In this document: in pieces, positions 17,610 to 27,019 of the stretch
How the letters are laid out: each line of letters begins with the position of its first letter
Position numbering within the stretch: the first letter of the stretch is position 1
Assembly: GCF_023333595.1 (NCBI RefSeq)
Contig: NZ_JAIQZM010000029.1
Coordinates: forward strand, 1-64,000
Reading direction: 5' to 3'
DNA from: Argonema galeatum A003/A1
Lineage (GTDB): Bacteria > Cyanobacteriota > Cyanobacteriia > Cyanobacteriales > Aerosakkonemataceae
Length of the DNA: 64,000 nucleotides
Notes under the pieces: model-generated
The model's database searches: none
Seen by the model: only the letters and a program-made list of their open reading frames with translations
What the model was told of the DNA's origin: nothing
Program-made: the position numbers and the translations under genes

Positions 17610-17632
17610 ATTTGACAAATTACAATTTTTAG

Positions 17633-17893
17633 GGTAAGAATAGTGAAATCGCTACAAATCGATTAGAAGACCAAGAGATAGCAGTGTTGTCTTTGCATTT
17701 GTTGCAAATCTGTTTGGTGTATATCAATACGTTGATGATGCAGCGGATTTTGTCGGAGAAAGATTGGTTGAAGCTGATGCACAAAGATGATTTTCGCGCT
17801 CTGACGCCGCTGACTTGGGGGCATATCTACCCTTATGGGACTTTCCGGTTGGATTTGGATGAGCGATTGTTGATTGACCAGGTGGCTTCTTGA
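17633..17893 (+). pseudogene. Tn3-family transposase C-terminal remnant
   Basis: An 86-codon open frame after a TAG stop encodes a stretch containing NRLEDQEIAVLSLHLLQICL and the phrases LEDQEIAV, INTLMMQRILSE, LTPLTWGHIYPYGTF and RLDLDERL. These match the extreme C-terminus of Tn3-family transposases, which are normally nearly 1000 residues. No start codon, N-terminal part, resolvase or terminal repeats are nearby. It is a relic of a larger transposon. Confidence 0.8.
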
Positions 17894-18063
17894 ACTGGAA
17901 AAAATAAACGCTAAAACCCTTATCAAGCAAGGGTTTGAATTGCTAATTGGCGGCTAGTCAGCTTCGCTATTTATGGGCATAATCGCCTCACATATTCAAT
18001 TTTTATTGTACTGACTAACCCTGATTTCTATTTTTCCTCTGCCTAGAGTGACAAAAGAGGGTT

Positions 18064-18135
18064 AAGCTGGTAATTGCTTCTGTAATTGCGAGTAATGTCG
18101 GTTATATGCTTTAGTTTTGGCAATTCAACCAGCTT
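18064..18135 (+). promoter_or_regulatory. Inverted repeat abutting the start codon
   Basis: AAGCTGGTAATTGC (18064-18077) can pair with GCAATTCAACCAGCTT (18120-18135) with a two-base bulge. The right arm touches the ATG at 18136, and no ribosome site is evident. A folded leader could hide the start codon. Confidence 0.4.
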
Positions 18136-20130
18136 ATGAGTGAAAACCACAGATTTGACGGTCAGTTTTGGCAAAGATTTTTAGCCCTTGTCCAGCCTTA
18201 CTGGTATCCACTATCCGATAAAAGAGGAACTTTTCTAGGGCTGTTGCTGTTGCTAATAGCATTCCTCTCAATAGCTTCTTTTTCTATTGTCAGCGCAATC
18301 AGCTTAGGAGGACAGCACTACTTTCCAGAAATCCTCAACAGTATTGCTCCAGGTTTAGCGGACTATGTTGCCCAGATCATCAAGTCCCCAGCTATCTATT
18401 TCATTGGTTTACTTTTGCTTGCTACCATTGCTGGTTATTCCTACTACAAGCAACAGTTACAAGATCTTTGGCGACCGTGGTTAATGTTAACAATTATATT
18501 CTTGTTGTTGTTATCAAGTACTGGAGTAAATGTTCTGAGTAGCTATGTGAATAGGGACTTGATCACCGTGATGGCTCGACAGCAGTTGTCAAACTACATT
18601 CCCCTGCTCTTACTTTACAGCAGTTCGCTAATCGCCATCATCCCCTTGATGGTTTTTTCCGACTACATCAGAAAGAAACTCTGTCTCCACTGGCAACAAT
18701 GGTTAACCAACTATTTCCTCGATCAGTATCTCTACAATAGAGCCTATTACGAACTTAAGACCAATCTTGATGTCGATAACCCAGACCAGCGTATTTCCAA
18801 GGAAGTTGAGTCGTTTACTCAAACCATCTTGAATTTTTGGGTCGCTATTCTTAATCAAGTTGTTAATCTAATCGCTTACGGAATCATTCTCTGGTCGATT
18901 TCTAAATTACTGGTTACTACTCTGGTGGTTTATTCTGTGTTGGCTAACCTGAGCGTGATTTTTTTTAGTAAACAGTTAGTTAATCTTAACGGTGAAAAAC
19001 TCCAATACGAAGCAAACTTCCGGTATGGCTTGGTTCGGCTCCGCGACAATGCTGAATCTATCGCCTTCTCTCGTGGAGAAAATCAAGAATTGAGCATAGT
19101 GAAGCGGCGACTTGCTCAACTCATGCAAAACTTGAATCTGATCGTTGGCTGGGAACGGAATATAGAATTCCTGACTGTGGCGTATCAAAACTCTATCTTT
19201 ATCATACCGTTCTTACTCGTAGGACCATTGTATTTTAGCGGTCAGGTTGAGTTAGGGACAGTGACTCAAGCGAGTATATTATGCGCTCAGCTTTCGGGGG
19301 CGCTTTCAGTAATTGTACGTAGGTTTGATACCCTCAGTGCTCTTGCTGCTGTGGTTAATCGCTTAGCTACCCTCGCGGAGGTTTTGTCAGCGCCGAAGAA
19401 ACAAGAAAATGTCAGCACTATTGAACTGGTGGAGGACAACCGCTTTGCTCTCGAAGCGATGACTTTGCAAACTCCTAACGGCGAACAAACATTAGTTCAA
19501 GATCTGTCGCTTTCAGTAGAACCTGGTGAGGGGATACTGATTATGGGGGCTAGTGGTCTTGGCAAGAGTTCTCTGCTTAGGGCGATCGCCGGGTTGTGGA
19601 ACACAGGGAAGGGTCGCATTATACGACCCAGCCTTGAAGAAATCATGTTTTTACCCCAGCGTCCTTACATGATTCTGGGTTCTCTACGGCAACAGTTGCT
19701 CTACCCCAATGCTAATCGTGAAATTCAAGATGAAGAACTGGAGTCAGTGCTGCACCAAGTTAACCTTCCCGAATTGCTTTCTAAAGTCGGCGGCTTTGAT
19801 GCAGAACTAGACTGGAGTAGCGTTTTGTCCCAAGGCGAACAACAGCGTCTTGCCTTCGCAAGACTCTTGCTCAATCGACCTCGTTATGCCTTCTTGGACG
19901 AAGCAACTAGCGCTTTGGATGGGCAAAACGAGAAGCATCTCTACCAACAGCTACAGGAAAGCGAAACCACCTTTATCAGTGTTGGTCATCGAGAGAGTTT
20001 ACTGAACTATCATAAGCTTGTTCTAGAAATCTTGAGTGATTCTAGCTGGCGGCTGATACCAGTACAAAACTTTGTCGCTCGGCTTGATAACCTGGAAAAT
20101 CGTTCATTCTCTGAAGTTATTGCTGACTAG
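18136..20130 (+). CDS. SbmA/BacA-like ABC transporter with ATPase domain (1)
   Basis: The 664-residue protein has an N-terminal membrane domain (about 1-410) of the SbmA/BacA-like type, with motifs such as WQQWLTNYFLDQYLYNRAYY and NPDQRISKEVESF. A C-terminal ABC ATPase (about 430-640) has Walker A MGASGLGKSSLLRA, Q-loop FLPQRPYMILGSLRQQLLYP, signature SQGEQQRLAFAR and Walker B YAFLDEATSAL. Relatives include BclA/BacA proteins, known for moving peptides across the inner membrane, and fatty-acyl transporters of the ABCD group. A paralogue is at 23888-25609. This copy is about 80 residues longer, with extra helices near the N-terminus. It is flanked by Tn3 and IS4 transposase relics. In a RiPP region, peptide uptake or self-protection is plausible but unproven. 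Confidence 0.88.
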   Translation: MSENHRFDGQFWQRFLALVQPYWYPLSDKRGTFLGLLLLLIAFLSIASFSIVSAISLGGQHYFPEILNSIAPGLADYVAQIIKSPAIYFIGLLLLATIAGYSYYKQQLQDLWRPWLMLTIIFLLLLSSTGVNVLSSYVNRDLITVMARQQLSNYIPLLLLYSSSLIAIIPLMVFSDYIRKKLCLHWQQWLTNYFLDQYLYNRAYYELKTNLDVDNPDQRISKEVESFTQTILNFWVAILNQVVNLIAYGIILWSISKLLVTTLVVYSVLANLSVIFFSKQLVNLNGEKLQYEANFRYGLVRLRDNAESIAFSRGENQELSIVKRRLAQLMQNLNLIVGWERNIEFLTVAYQNSIFIIPFLLVGPLYFSGQVELGTVTQASILCAQLSGALSVIVRRFDTLSALAAVVNRLATLAEVLSAPKKQENVSTIELVEDNRFALEAMTLQTPNGEQTLVQDLSLSVEPGEGILIMGASGLGKSSLLRAIAGLWNTGKGRIIRPSLEEIMFLPQRPYMILGSLRQQLLYPNANREIQDEELESVLHQVNLPELLSKVGGFDAELDWSSVLSQGEQQRLAFARLLLNRPRYAFLDEATSALDGQNEKHLYQQLQESETTFISVGHRESLLNYHKLVLEILSDSSWRLIPVQNFVARLDNLENRSFSEVIAD

Positions 20131-20180
20131 CTTGGTAGCGAGCGACAACTAATGATATCATCAACTGTGGGTTCTATTAC

Positions 20181-20366
20181 TTTGAGTTTTTTGTGAGGTT
20201 AATTGTTAAACAAGTCGATTTCATTACTCGTATCAAATCAAATGCGGCGTTTGAAATCGAAGAGATTTACAGCTACCATTTCAGCTTCAAAGACCGGGTG
20301 ATTTACTTCAAAACTTGCGACAAACACCAACCACTGTTACGGTTGCATTTGGTCGAAGTCCGCTAA
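20181..20366 (+). pseudogene. IS4-type transposase remnant
   Basis: A 61-codon open stretch reads FVRLIVKQVDFITRIKSNAA and, further on, FKDRVIYFKTC and LRLHLVEVR before a stop. This resembles the central part of IS4-family DDE transposases. No other part of the gene or inverted ends was found. With the Tn3 relic it brackets the SbmA/BacA-like gene. Confidence 0.7.
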
Positions 20367-20445
20367 GGTAGAACCGGGCAACCGCTATACACCTCCTGAC
20401 AAACCGAAAAAATCCTTAATTGGTCACCTATCATACTGACGTAAA

Positions 20446-21162
20446 ATGACCATAGATTCTAAGCCTTCTTCCATTTCCGAATTCCACTGGCCATACTACC
20501 TTCGCCATAACGAAAAGCGTCTGGCTCACTTGGCTTCGCTAAATCTGCCTTTAGAAAACAGGACAGTCCTGGAAATTGCAGCTGGTATTGGGGATCATAC
20601 TCCCTTTTTCTTGGCGCGTGGATGCTCTGTGACAATCATCGAAGGGAGAGCCGAGAATCTTGAGGTGCTTAGGGATAGATACCCAGAAAACCGGATAGTA
20701 CAGTTAGATATGGATTGTCCCAAGTGGGATACAGAAGAATTATTTGATATCGTTTACTGCTACGGCGCACTAAATCATTTCTCTAAGCCAGATAAGGCTA
20801 TTGAGTTTATGTCCTGCCATTGCCGCGATTTATTGTTAGTGGAAAGCCTCGTATCTTTTGGGGATGGTGAAGAAATTAGCCTTTGTGAGGAACTAGACAA
20901 TCCGACACAATCGCTGTGTCAGATTGGTTGCCGTCCGACCCGTAAATGGATATATGCACAGTTGCAAAAGTATTTTGAATTTGTGTATCTGCCAATCACC
21001 CAACCAGACCATGAGCAATTCCCCACTGACTGGACAAAGCCCCCTAAATCATCATTAACTAAAAGCCGTGCCGTGTTTGTCGCCTCAAGAGCGCCGATTG
21101 ATAATCCCTTGCTAAGTCCGAAACTAGAGAATTACCAGACAAGGTTTAGCATTCAAACTTGA
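20446..21162 (+). CDS. Class I SAM-dependent methyltransferase-like protein
   Basis: The 238-residue protein has a Rossmann-type SAM-binding core. Motif I is VLEIAAGIGDHTPFF (about residues 41-55), an acidic motif II follows at VTIIEGRAENLEVL, and FDIVYCYGALNHFSKPDKAI is motif IV/post-IV. The C-terminal third (CRPTRKWIYAQLQKYF) may form the acceptor site. No membrane segment is present. It stands between a transporter and a convergent glycosyltransferase gene. Acceptor substrate is unknown. Confidence 0.82.
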   Translation: MTIDSKPSSISEFHWPYYLRHNEKRLAHLASLNLPLENRTVLEIAAGIGDHTPFFLARGCSVTIIEGRAENLEVLRDRYPENRIVQLDMDCPKWDTEELFDIVYCYGALNHFSKPDKAIEFMSCHCRDLLLVESLVSFGDGEEISLCEELDNPTQSLCQIGCRPTRKWIYAQLQKYFEFVYLPITQPDHEQFPTDWTKPPKSSLTKSRAVFVASRAPIDNPLLSPKLENYQTRFSIQT

Positions 21163-21266
21163 TGAAAACAAAGATATTCAAGTTGGGTTTTGCGGACTGA
21201 ATAGCAGATTCTAAAAGAGTTCGGAACACATTCTTTCCCGCAAGCCCTCCCAATCTGTGTTTCAAT

Positions 21267-22133
21267 CTACTGAGCCATTCTGAAAGCTTGTTCGTATCCT
21301 CTTTGATAAGCAACTTTCCATAACCATGCCGCCAAGTGTTCCTTGTTACGGATTTTCACGCTTTCTTTGAGCAGAAGCTTCCAGTCTGTTTTTGCATCCG
21401 GCAAGGGACCTGAATAGATGCCTAATGGTTGATATTTTTTGTATAGAAAAAAACTAGACTTTCCATATCCATAAGCCTGACGGTAAATATCAGCTAAGGT
21501 ATGACGAAGGCGATAGTGGATCTTGAGGTCTGGGATATGATGCAGCTTCGTCCCAGCTAGCTGGACTCTCCAACTATAGTCAACATCATCGCCGATGAGT
21601 ATGGACTCATCAAATCCGCCGATCGCTTCATGGACTGAGCGTTTAATCCCAACAGTATATCCTCCGGCAACGGCGTATTTCACAAAGCTGTTGTCCCTGA
21701 TAATGCCATCTTCCCACCCGTCAATCAGTCTACCACCCGATCTAGCCTTGATTGCCCAAGGTTGGTTAAGTTTCTTGATCTCGCAATAGCCAGCTACGAA
21801 ATCATACTCACAGAGTGCCTCCCCCATAGCCGCTACCCAACCAGGTCCTACTTCATCGTCAGCCTCGCAGAAGGCAAGAGCTTCGCTTGCAGCAGCCTGT
21901 GCGCCTACATTCCTGCCATGAGCCGCTCCTCGGCGGTCAGAGCAGTCAACTATCCGTAAATTCGGTAGCTTTTCCTGATACTGTTGTGCAATTGCTATGG
22001 TGCGATCGCTCGATCCGCCATCGGATATAATTACCTCCCAAGGCTCGGACCAGTGCTGGTTAGCTAAAGCTTCCAGTTGAGCGGCGATGGTACGCTCTGC
22101 ATTAAAACAAGGGATAATAACACTCAGTTTCAT
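21267..22133 (-). CDS. Glycosyltransferase family 2
   Basis: This 288-residue enzyme has a GT-A fold. The start MKLSVIIPCFNAERTIAAQL is typical, followed by WEVIISDGGSSDRTIAIAQQ and ALAFCEADDEVGPGW with the DxD-like acidic motif that binds a metal-nucleotide sugar. GGFDESILIGDDVDYSWR is the later ED-type acceptor motif. No membrane helices are visible, so it is probably a soluble enzyme acting at the cytosolic face. It ends 37 bp from the FkbM-type gene upstream in the same direction, so the two are probably co-transcribed. Donor and acceptor are unknown. Confidence 0.9.
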   Translation of the reverse strand: MKLSVIIPCFNAERTIAAQLEALANQHWSEPWEVIISDGGSSDRTIAIAQQYQEKLPNLRIVDCSDRRGAAHGRNVGAQAAASEALAFCEADDEVGPGWVAAMGEALCEYDFVAGYCEIKKLNQPWAIKARSGGRLIDGWEDGIIRDNSFVKYAVAGGYTVGIKRSVHEAIGGFDESILIGDDVDYSWRVQLAGTKLHHIPDLKIHYRLRHTLADIYRQAYGYGKSSFFLYKKYQPLGIYSGPLPDAKTDWKLLLKESVKIRNKEHLAAWLWKVAYQRGYEQAFRMAQ

Positions 22134-22170
22134 TTTTACAAAATTATTAATCAGTTTTCTAATTTTTATT

Positions 22171-23865
22171 CTAACTTAGCTCATTAATCTGCGTTGAATG
22201 CACTACCTCAACTGACTTAAGTTGGTTTTGAAGGTTGCTGACTAATTGTCTTTCTGCTGCCAGCAATACCTCTAAATTTTTATTACTATTCTGTAACTCT
22301 TGGATAATTTGACTTTTTTCGGCTATTGCTGCATCTGACCTTTCTACCCATTGTCGCAACTCATGAGAACTTTGTTTTTCCTGTATTAAAGTTAATTGTA
22401 GTTTGGCAGCACTAATTGCCATATCCCATCTACTAATTATATCCTTAGCGACTTCCACAGCTTCAGAATCAGCATTAGCTAGGCGTTTATTTACTTTTTC
22501 TACATCCATAACTGCGAATAAATTTGCATAATAATATTGCTGCCTAATTGGTTCAGGTATCAGGCAAAAATTAGTCGGATTGAAGCTACAAAGAGTGTAA
22601 CCAAAACTTTCTATAATCCTTCGTAATTCTCTTGTACTACTGCCAGCAGCTACAGCATTTGCTTCGGTAAATTCTATCATCAAAAGCGGAAACTTTCCAG
22701 CATTAATTGATTGATGCGCTCCTCTCAAAACGAATGTTTCCCATCCTTCAACGTCTATTTTAGCCAGGTCTACTCTATTAATATCTAAATTTTGTAATAC
22801 ATCATCTAATGGTAACTGTTCTACTAACAGTTTTTCATTACCTATGTAAGGATCTGTTTTCGTTGCTTTTGCAAAAGTGCTAAAAGCAGACATCCCTGGC
22901 TTACCTAACAAAAGTTCTCCACAACCTTTTGCCTCAGACAGACCCAAATTTAGTGCAGTAAAACAATCACAACCTACATTTTTAAGATTGTGTTCGTAGA
23001 GTTGAAAACATATTGGATTTGGGTCAAATCCTACTATTCTACCAGTATTGCACAATCGCTTTGCGGCAATACATGAAAAAAGACCCGCATGAGAGCCGCA
23101 ATCAAAAAAAGTATCGCCTGGTCGCAAGTAGAGCCATAAAAATGCTTGTTCAGGTCCCTCAAAAATACCTTGCTCCAAGAATTGACCAACACAATCATTT
23201 GTTGGAGTACGTAAGACTCCAACATAAGGAATTTTAACATCAAAGTATCCTAGCTGCTGATTAGCGATTGAATATCGATTTATCCTGACAAACTCTAAAT
23301 TTTCTTTTAGCCCTTCAGTTAATGAAGGGGTATAAACTAATCGAAATCCTTTATTAGTTAAATATTCTACAAGTTCTTCTTTACTTGTTACATTTTTATA
23401 GATAGAATTATTATAAACTTGAATCAAAATTTTTTGAATAGAATGAATATATTTACCTGCCCCCTTTAACACCTGGAATTCATAACCAGGAGCATTAATT
23501 TTTAGTAAATCTATTTCTGCAATTGTATTTTGCTTTATGAAAGTATCGAGACGAGTCACATTGACTTTTCTCGTCTTAAATTCCATTTCTTCCACGTTCG
23601 ACTCTAAATTGCCAGTAGAGTATTTTGCTAAAAAAAATGATGTTAAATTACTTGTGTTTATATAAAAACTAGATTCACATTCTTGCTCTCCCATAGCTGT
23701 ACAAAAAACGTGAATATTAGACTTGTTATGTGAGCAAATTTGTTCTACCAGTTCTGGAATTAGCTCAATTGCATAAACAATATTGTTTATATCTTGAGCA
23801 AATGGCATGGAAAATTTTCCATCATAAGCTCCTACGTCAACTATTATCATCTTGACCTCTGACAT
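22171..23865 (-). CDS. Double-domain FkbM-family methyltransferase
   Basis: The 564-residue protein contains two FkbM-type SAM-binding units. The first (about 7-170) starts IIVDVGAYDGKFSMPFAQD and has TRLDTFIKQN followed by IDLLKINAPGYEFQVLKGA. The second (about 245-430) has TFFDCGSHAGLFSCIAAKR, IVGFDPNPICFQLYEHN and LAKIDVEGWETFVLRGAH. A coiled coil follows (about 480-564). The second domain has the usual KIDVEGxE motif; in the first it is degenerated to KINAPGYE. FkbM proteins often methylate sugar hydroxyls of glycans or glycopeptides. Its start overlaps the upstream region of the divergent transporter gene. Confidence 0.88.
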   Translation of the reverse strand: MSEVKMIIVDVGAYDGKFSMPFAQDINNIVYAIELIPELVEQICSHNKSNIHVFCTAMGEQECESSFYINTSNLTSFFLAKYSTGNLESNVEEMEFKTRKVNVTRLDTFIKQNTIAEIDLLKINAPGYEFQVLKGAGKYIHSIQKILIQVYNNSIYKNVTSKEELVEYLTNKGFRLVYTPSLTEGLKENLEFVRINRYSIANQQLGYFDVKIPYVGVLRTPTNDCVGQFLEQGIFEGPEQAFLWLYLRPGDTFFDCGSHAGLFSCIAAKRLCNTGRIVGFDPNPICFQLYEHNLKNVGCDCFTALNLGLSEAKGCGELLLGKPGMSAFSTFAKATKTDPYIGNEKLLVEQLPLDDVLQNLDINRVDLAKIDVEGWETFVLRGAHQSINAGKFPLLMIEFTEANAVAAGSSTRELRRIIESFGYTLCSFNPTNFCLIPEPIRQQYYYANLFAVMDVEKVNKRLANADSEAVEVAKDIISRWDMAISAAKLQLTLIQEKQSSHELRQWVERSDAAIAEKSQIIQELQNSNKNLEVLLAAERQLVSNLQNQLKSVEVVHSTQINELS

Positions 23866-23887
23866 TTACTCGTGTAATTATATCATA

Positions 23888-25609
23888 ATGGGGTTTAGAA
23901 AAATTTCAGAAAAATTAAAAATGAATCGATTAAATTTGAAGCCACTGAAGCAGTTTTGGGCCATCGCCAAACTTTACTGGCTTGGAGATGAGAAAATAGG
24001 TGCATTTGGTCTACTGCTGCTTATAGGGTTGTTGCTATTAGGCTACACAGCCTTGAGCGTAATATTGAACGAGCAACAGGGCAATTTAATTTCCGCCCTA
24101 TCCAAACAAGACTCGCAGAGGTTCTGGCAAGCTGTACTCGTTTTTCTAGAGGTTCTAGTGGTTTATGTTCCACTTTATGCTGGATACGGTTATTTAGTGA
24201 ATAAGCTAGGGATTTTCTGGCGGCGGTGGACGACGAGTTATTTTCTAGATAAATATTTAAAAAATCGTGGATTTTACTACCTGAGTTCAAATAAAGAAAT
24301 TGACAATCCAGATCAGCGGATTTCTGAAGACATCAAAGGTTTTACTCAAAATGCTTTAGGTTTTTTTATATCGCTCATTCAAGGAGGGCTTCAACTAATT
24401 GCTTTTAGTGGGGTTCTCTGGAATATTTATAAACCTCTGGTCTTATTAATTGTAGCTTATATATTGCTCGGTACTGTAATAGTAATTGTAATTTTTGGTA
24501 AACCATTAGTTAGACTGCGTTTTGAACAGCTTAAAAAAGAAGCCAATTTCCGCTTTAGTTTGCTCAGAATCCGCGAAAACTCTGAGTCAATAGCTTTTTA
24601 TCGTGGGGAAGTACAAGAGTCAAGCTATGCCAATAAGTTATTTAATGAGGTATTTGAAAATTTTAATCGCCTTATATTACGGGAGTTTAATTTGGGTTTA
24701 CTAACCCATCTTTATCAATTTCTTCCCGTCCTGCTTCCAGCAATAATTCTGGCTCCTAAGATTCTGGCAGGAGACATGGAAATTGGTAAAGTTTCTGAGT
24801 CTATAGGTGCTTTTATGAGTGTTTTCAACGCCTTGAATTTTATTGTTTATCGATTTGAGTCTTTGACTGGATTCGTGGCTGGAATCGACCGATTGTACAC
24901 CTTTAACCAGTACCTCGAACAACAAAATAAAGCTAAAAACAGAATAACAGTCCATATACCGACGATCGATACGGTCGAAGACTCCCGCTTGGCTATTAAG
25001 CAGCTGACGCTGCAAACCCCTAACTATTTAAGAACCCTGGTTAACAATCTATCTTTAGAACTGCAATCAGGACAAGGACTACTGGTAATGGGGGTGAGTG
25101 GCTGTGGTAAAAGTTCGCTGTTGCGGGCGATCGCAGGCTTATGGAATTCAGGTACGGGGACGATCGTCCGCCCTAATCTTAGTGAAATGCTGTTTCTGCC
25201 CCAGCGCCCCTACATGATTTTAGGTACACTACGCAATCAGCTAATTTATCCGAGTAATGAAAGTCAACTCAATGACGATCAACTACGTCGTGTTCTCGAA
25301 CAAGTCGGCTTGCCAAACTTAGTTGAGAGATTCGGTAGTTTAGATGTAGAACAAGATTGGTCTGATGTCCTTTCCTTGGGAGAACAACAGCGGGTTGCTT
25401 TTGCCCGTCTCTTTATTACTAGACCTCGTTATGCCATCCTCGATGAAGCTACTAGCGCTTTAGATATCAAAAACGAGGAAAATCTGTACCAACATCTTAT
25501 GAAAACCGGAACGACCTACATTAGCGTCGGGCATCGTCCGACTTTAGTGAAGTACCACCATTTATTACTAGAACTGCTAGAGAATGGAAGGTGGAAACTT
25601 AGTGGTTAG
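23888..25609 (+). CDS. SbmA/BacA-like ABC transporter with ATPase domain (2)
   Basis: From ATG at 23888 the product has 573 residues; a longer frame from 23852 would overlap the divergent FkbM gene by 14 bp and adds only non-conserved residues. It shares architecture and motifs with the copy at 18136: NKEIDNPDQRISEDIKGF, Walker A MGVSGCGKSSLLRA, FLPQRPYMILGTLRNQLIYP, LSLGEQQRVAFAR and YAILDEATSALD. The last two codons and the stop lie inside the AGTGGTT heptamer repeat that follows. A role in peptide or lipid transport is inferred from family. Confidence 0.87.
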   Translation: MGFRKISEKLKMNRLNLKPLKQFWAIAKLYWLGDEKIGAFGLLLLIGLLLLGYTALSVILNEQQGNLISALSKQDSQRFWQAVLVFLEVLVVYVPLYAGYGYLVNKLGIFWRRWTTSYFLDKYLKNRGFYYLSSNKEIDNPDQRISEDIKGFTQNALGFFISLIQGGLQLIAFSGVLWNIYKPLVLLIVAYILLGTVIVIVIFGKPLVRLRFEQLKKEANFRFSLLRIRENSESIAFYRGEVQESSYANKLFNEVFENFNRLILREFNLGLLTHLYQFLPVLLPAIILAPKILAGDMEIGKVSESIGAFMSVFNALNFIVYRFESLTGFVAGIDRLYTFNQYLEQQNKAKNRITVHIPTIDTVEDSRLAIKQLTLQTPNYLRTLVNNLSLELQSGQGLLVMGVSGCGKSSLLRAIAGLWNSGTGTIVRPNLSEMLFLPQRPYMILGTLRNQLIYPSNESQLNDDQLRRVLEQVGLPNLVERFGSLDVEQDWSDVLSLGEQQRVAFARLFITRPRYAILDEATSALDIKNEENLYQHLMKTGTTYISVGHRPTLVKYHHLLLELLENGRWKLSG

Positions 25610-25718
25610 TGGTTAGTGGTTAGTGGTTAGCAACTACCAACCATCAATCAACAACTATCAACTATCAACTATCAACTATCAACTATCAACTACCAACTAT
25701 CAACTACCAACTATCAAT
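25601..25718. repeat. Heptamer tandem repeats between convergent genes
   Basis: AGTGGTT units (25601-25630) are followed by about twelve CAACTAT or CAACTAC units (25631-25718). The two halves are partly complementary and could form a long imperfect hairpin between the two convergent stop codons. The first units overlap the end of the transporter gene. Confidence 0.9.
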
Positions 25719-25719
25719 C

Positions 25720-26442
25720 CTATTCTCCATTACTGCTATTGGTAAATGCTTCTTTCAATGAGCGAGTACGCTCACGATAAACCGTAGGATTATCGAATGC
25801 TAAAGAAAGATTGATTCGGTGAGACTCCGGTTTCGTATTCGCAAAGCGAAAAGCATCAGTTTGATGAAAGGTACTCGCTGCAAACAACAGTGCGCGATTA
25901 GATTTGTAACTGACGCTGACCTTTTGACCTTTGGTATGATCTTTCATATACTCCTCTGACCAAAGATATGACAAAGGCATACCAGGCGGAGGTTCGGACT
26001 CACGTTTGACATCAAAAAAAATCAGACCACCCCCAGAGGAGTCTAAGTTGTACTGCTCTGGCGTCAGCCAGAGGTTTAAGGTTAAAGCCCCAATGTCGGA
26101 GTGTACCTTCCCAGAAGCATTCTTAGGGTACATGAGCGCCCAATGCTCAATCAACTCATACTCAGAGAACAGAGAGGGGCATTGCACTTTGAGGGATTGC
26201 GCGATCGCAAAAATTGTCTCGATACTAGGCCCCATATTGCTTACGACAGGTTGCCCCGTTTTATCCTGGTAGCGCCATCCTGGGTGAGTCAATAACTCTT
26301 GATGAAGCTGCTTGCAAACATCAGGTTCGAGGAAATCATCCATTACTGCATAATTGTAAGGCGCAGAAGCCTCGTAAGCTGCCAACACCGATTGCCACTC
26401 ACATGGAGCGATAGGAGAATACGTTAATAAATTTTTACCCAT
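25720..26442 (-). CDS. 2-oxoglutarate/Fe(II) dioxygenase (prolyl-hydroxylase-like)
   Basis: The 240-residue protein has the double-stranded beta-helix fold signature of 2OG oxygenases. The metal ligands are H114 and D116 in KVHSDIGALTLNLWL and H193 in STFHQTDAF. R209 in SHRINLSLAF would bind 2-oxoglutarate. Such enzymes hydroxylate peptidyl or free amino acids. A clear GGAGGG ribosome site precedes the ATG. It is the last gene of a same-strand run that begins with the lanthipeptide precursor at 33241, although with gaps of 160-275 bp in between, so it may have its own promoter. Hydroxylation of a RiPP is a reasonable guess; cell-wall or small-molecule substrates are not excluded. Confidence 0.88.
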   Translation of the reverse strand: MGKNLLTYSPIAPCEWQSVLAAYEASAPYNYAVMDDFLEPDVCKQLHQELLTHPGWRYQDKTGQPVVSNMGPSIETIFAIAQSLKVQCPSLFSEYELIEHWALMYPKNASGKVHSDIGALTLNLWLTPEQYNLDSSGGGLIFFDVKRESEPPPGMPLSYLWSEEYMKDHTKGQKVSVSYKSNRALLFAASTFHQTDAFRFANTKPESHRINLSLAFDNPTVYRERTRSLKEAFTNSSNGE

Positions 26443-26561
26443 GCAAGCCCTCCTTTTTCTTACTAAAAGCAGTTACGTCGCAATGACTCACCAAAAAACC
26501 TAGAAAATCATAGGGATGCTGTTGTGAATTAAGGCGATTTCCGTGAAATAAATTACCCAAC

Positions 26562-26609
26562 GTAGGACGGGCATCTTGCCCGCGTCGCGAGCGTCTCGCT
26601 CGCACTACG
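26562..26609. repeat. Small hairpin repeat
   Basis: GACGGGCATCTTGCCCGC and GCGAGCGTCTCGCTCGC form two neighbouring hairpins in the gap between the oxygenase gene and the next small gene. It looks like a dispersed palindrome; no function is evident. Confidence 0.6.
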
Positions 26610-26644
26610 GTACTAAACCTGGGACATTCTTGGATGGAAATCCC

Positions 26645-27019
26645 CTAAGTGTTTTTCTGGATACTAATCTTAAAACCTAGCTTACTTTCTATCGTCTTAA
26701 GTTCATCAATAGCGGGTACCATATTGGTTTGATCGTTCTGCCACTCCAGCAATTGCTTTTCCGGCTCTGTCATATCTCCTTGCCCAAACACCACATTCAA
26801 CCAGTTAAACAGACCATCCACGCTCACATCATCACACTGAGTCGCCTGAGCCTTAGCCATTGTTTCAGTTTCAGGAATTGCTAACGCCATTTCCAACAAC
26901 TGACGTAGCTTACTTTGGGGTGAGAGACACAAACACAGGAACATTAACATCTGTATTTGTCGGATTTCATCTCGATCCAGACCTCTAAACGACGTATCTT
27001 TTTTCTCGCCTGTATTCAT
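26645..27019 (-). CDS. Small uncharacterised protein
   Basis: A 124-residue protein of unknown family, probably helical, with no signal peptide. It contains DRDEIRQIQMLMFLCLCLSP and a later acidic stretch. A 14-bp sequence (CTTTTTTCTCGCCT) occurs at 26998-27011 and again at 27022-27035 around the start codon, in the same frame. It follows the secreted proline/threonine protein gene in the same direction. Function cannot be assigned. Confidence 0.6.
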   Translation of the reverse strand: MNTGEKKDTSFRGLDRDEIRQIQMLMFLCLCLSPQSKLRQLLEMALAIPETETMAKAQATQCDDVSVDGLFNWLNVVFGQGDMTEPEKQLLEWQNDQTNMVPAIDELKTIESKLGFKISIQKNT

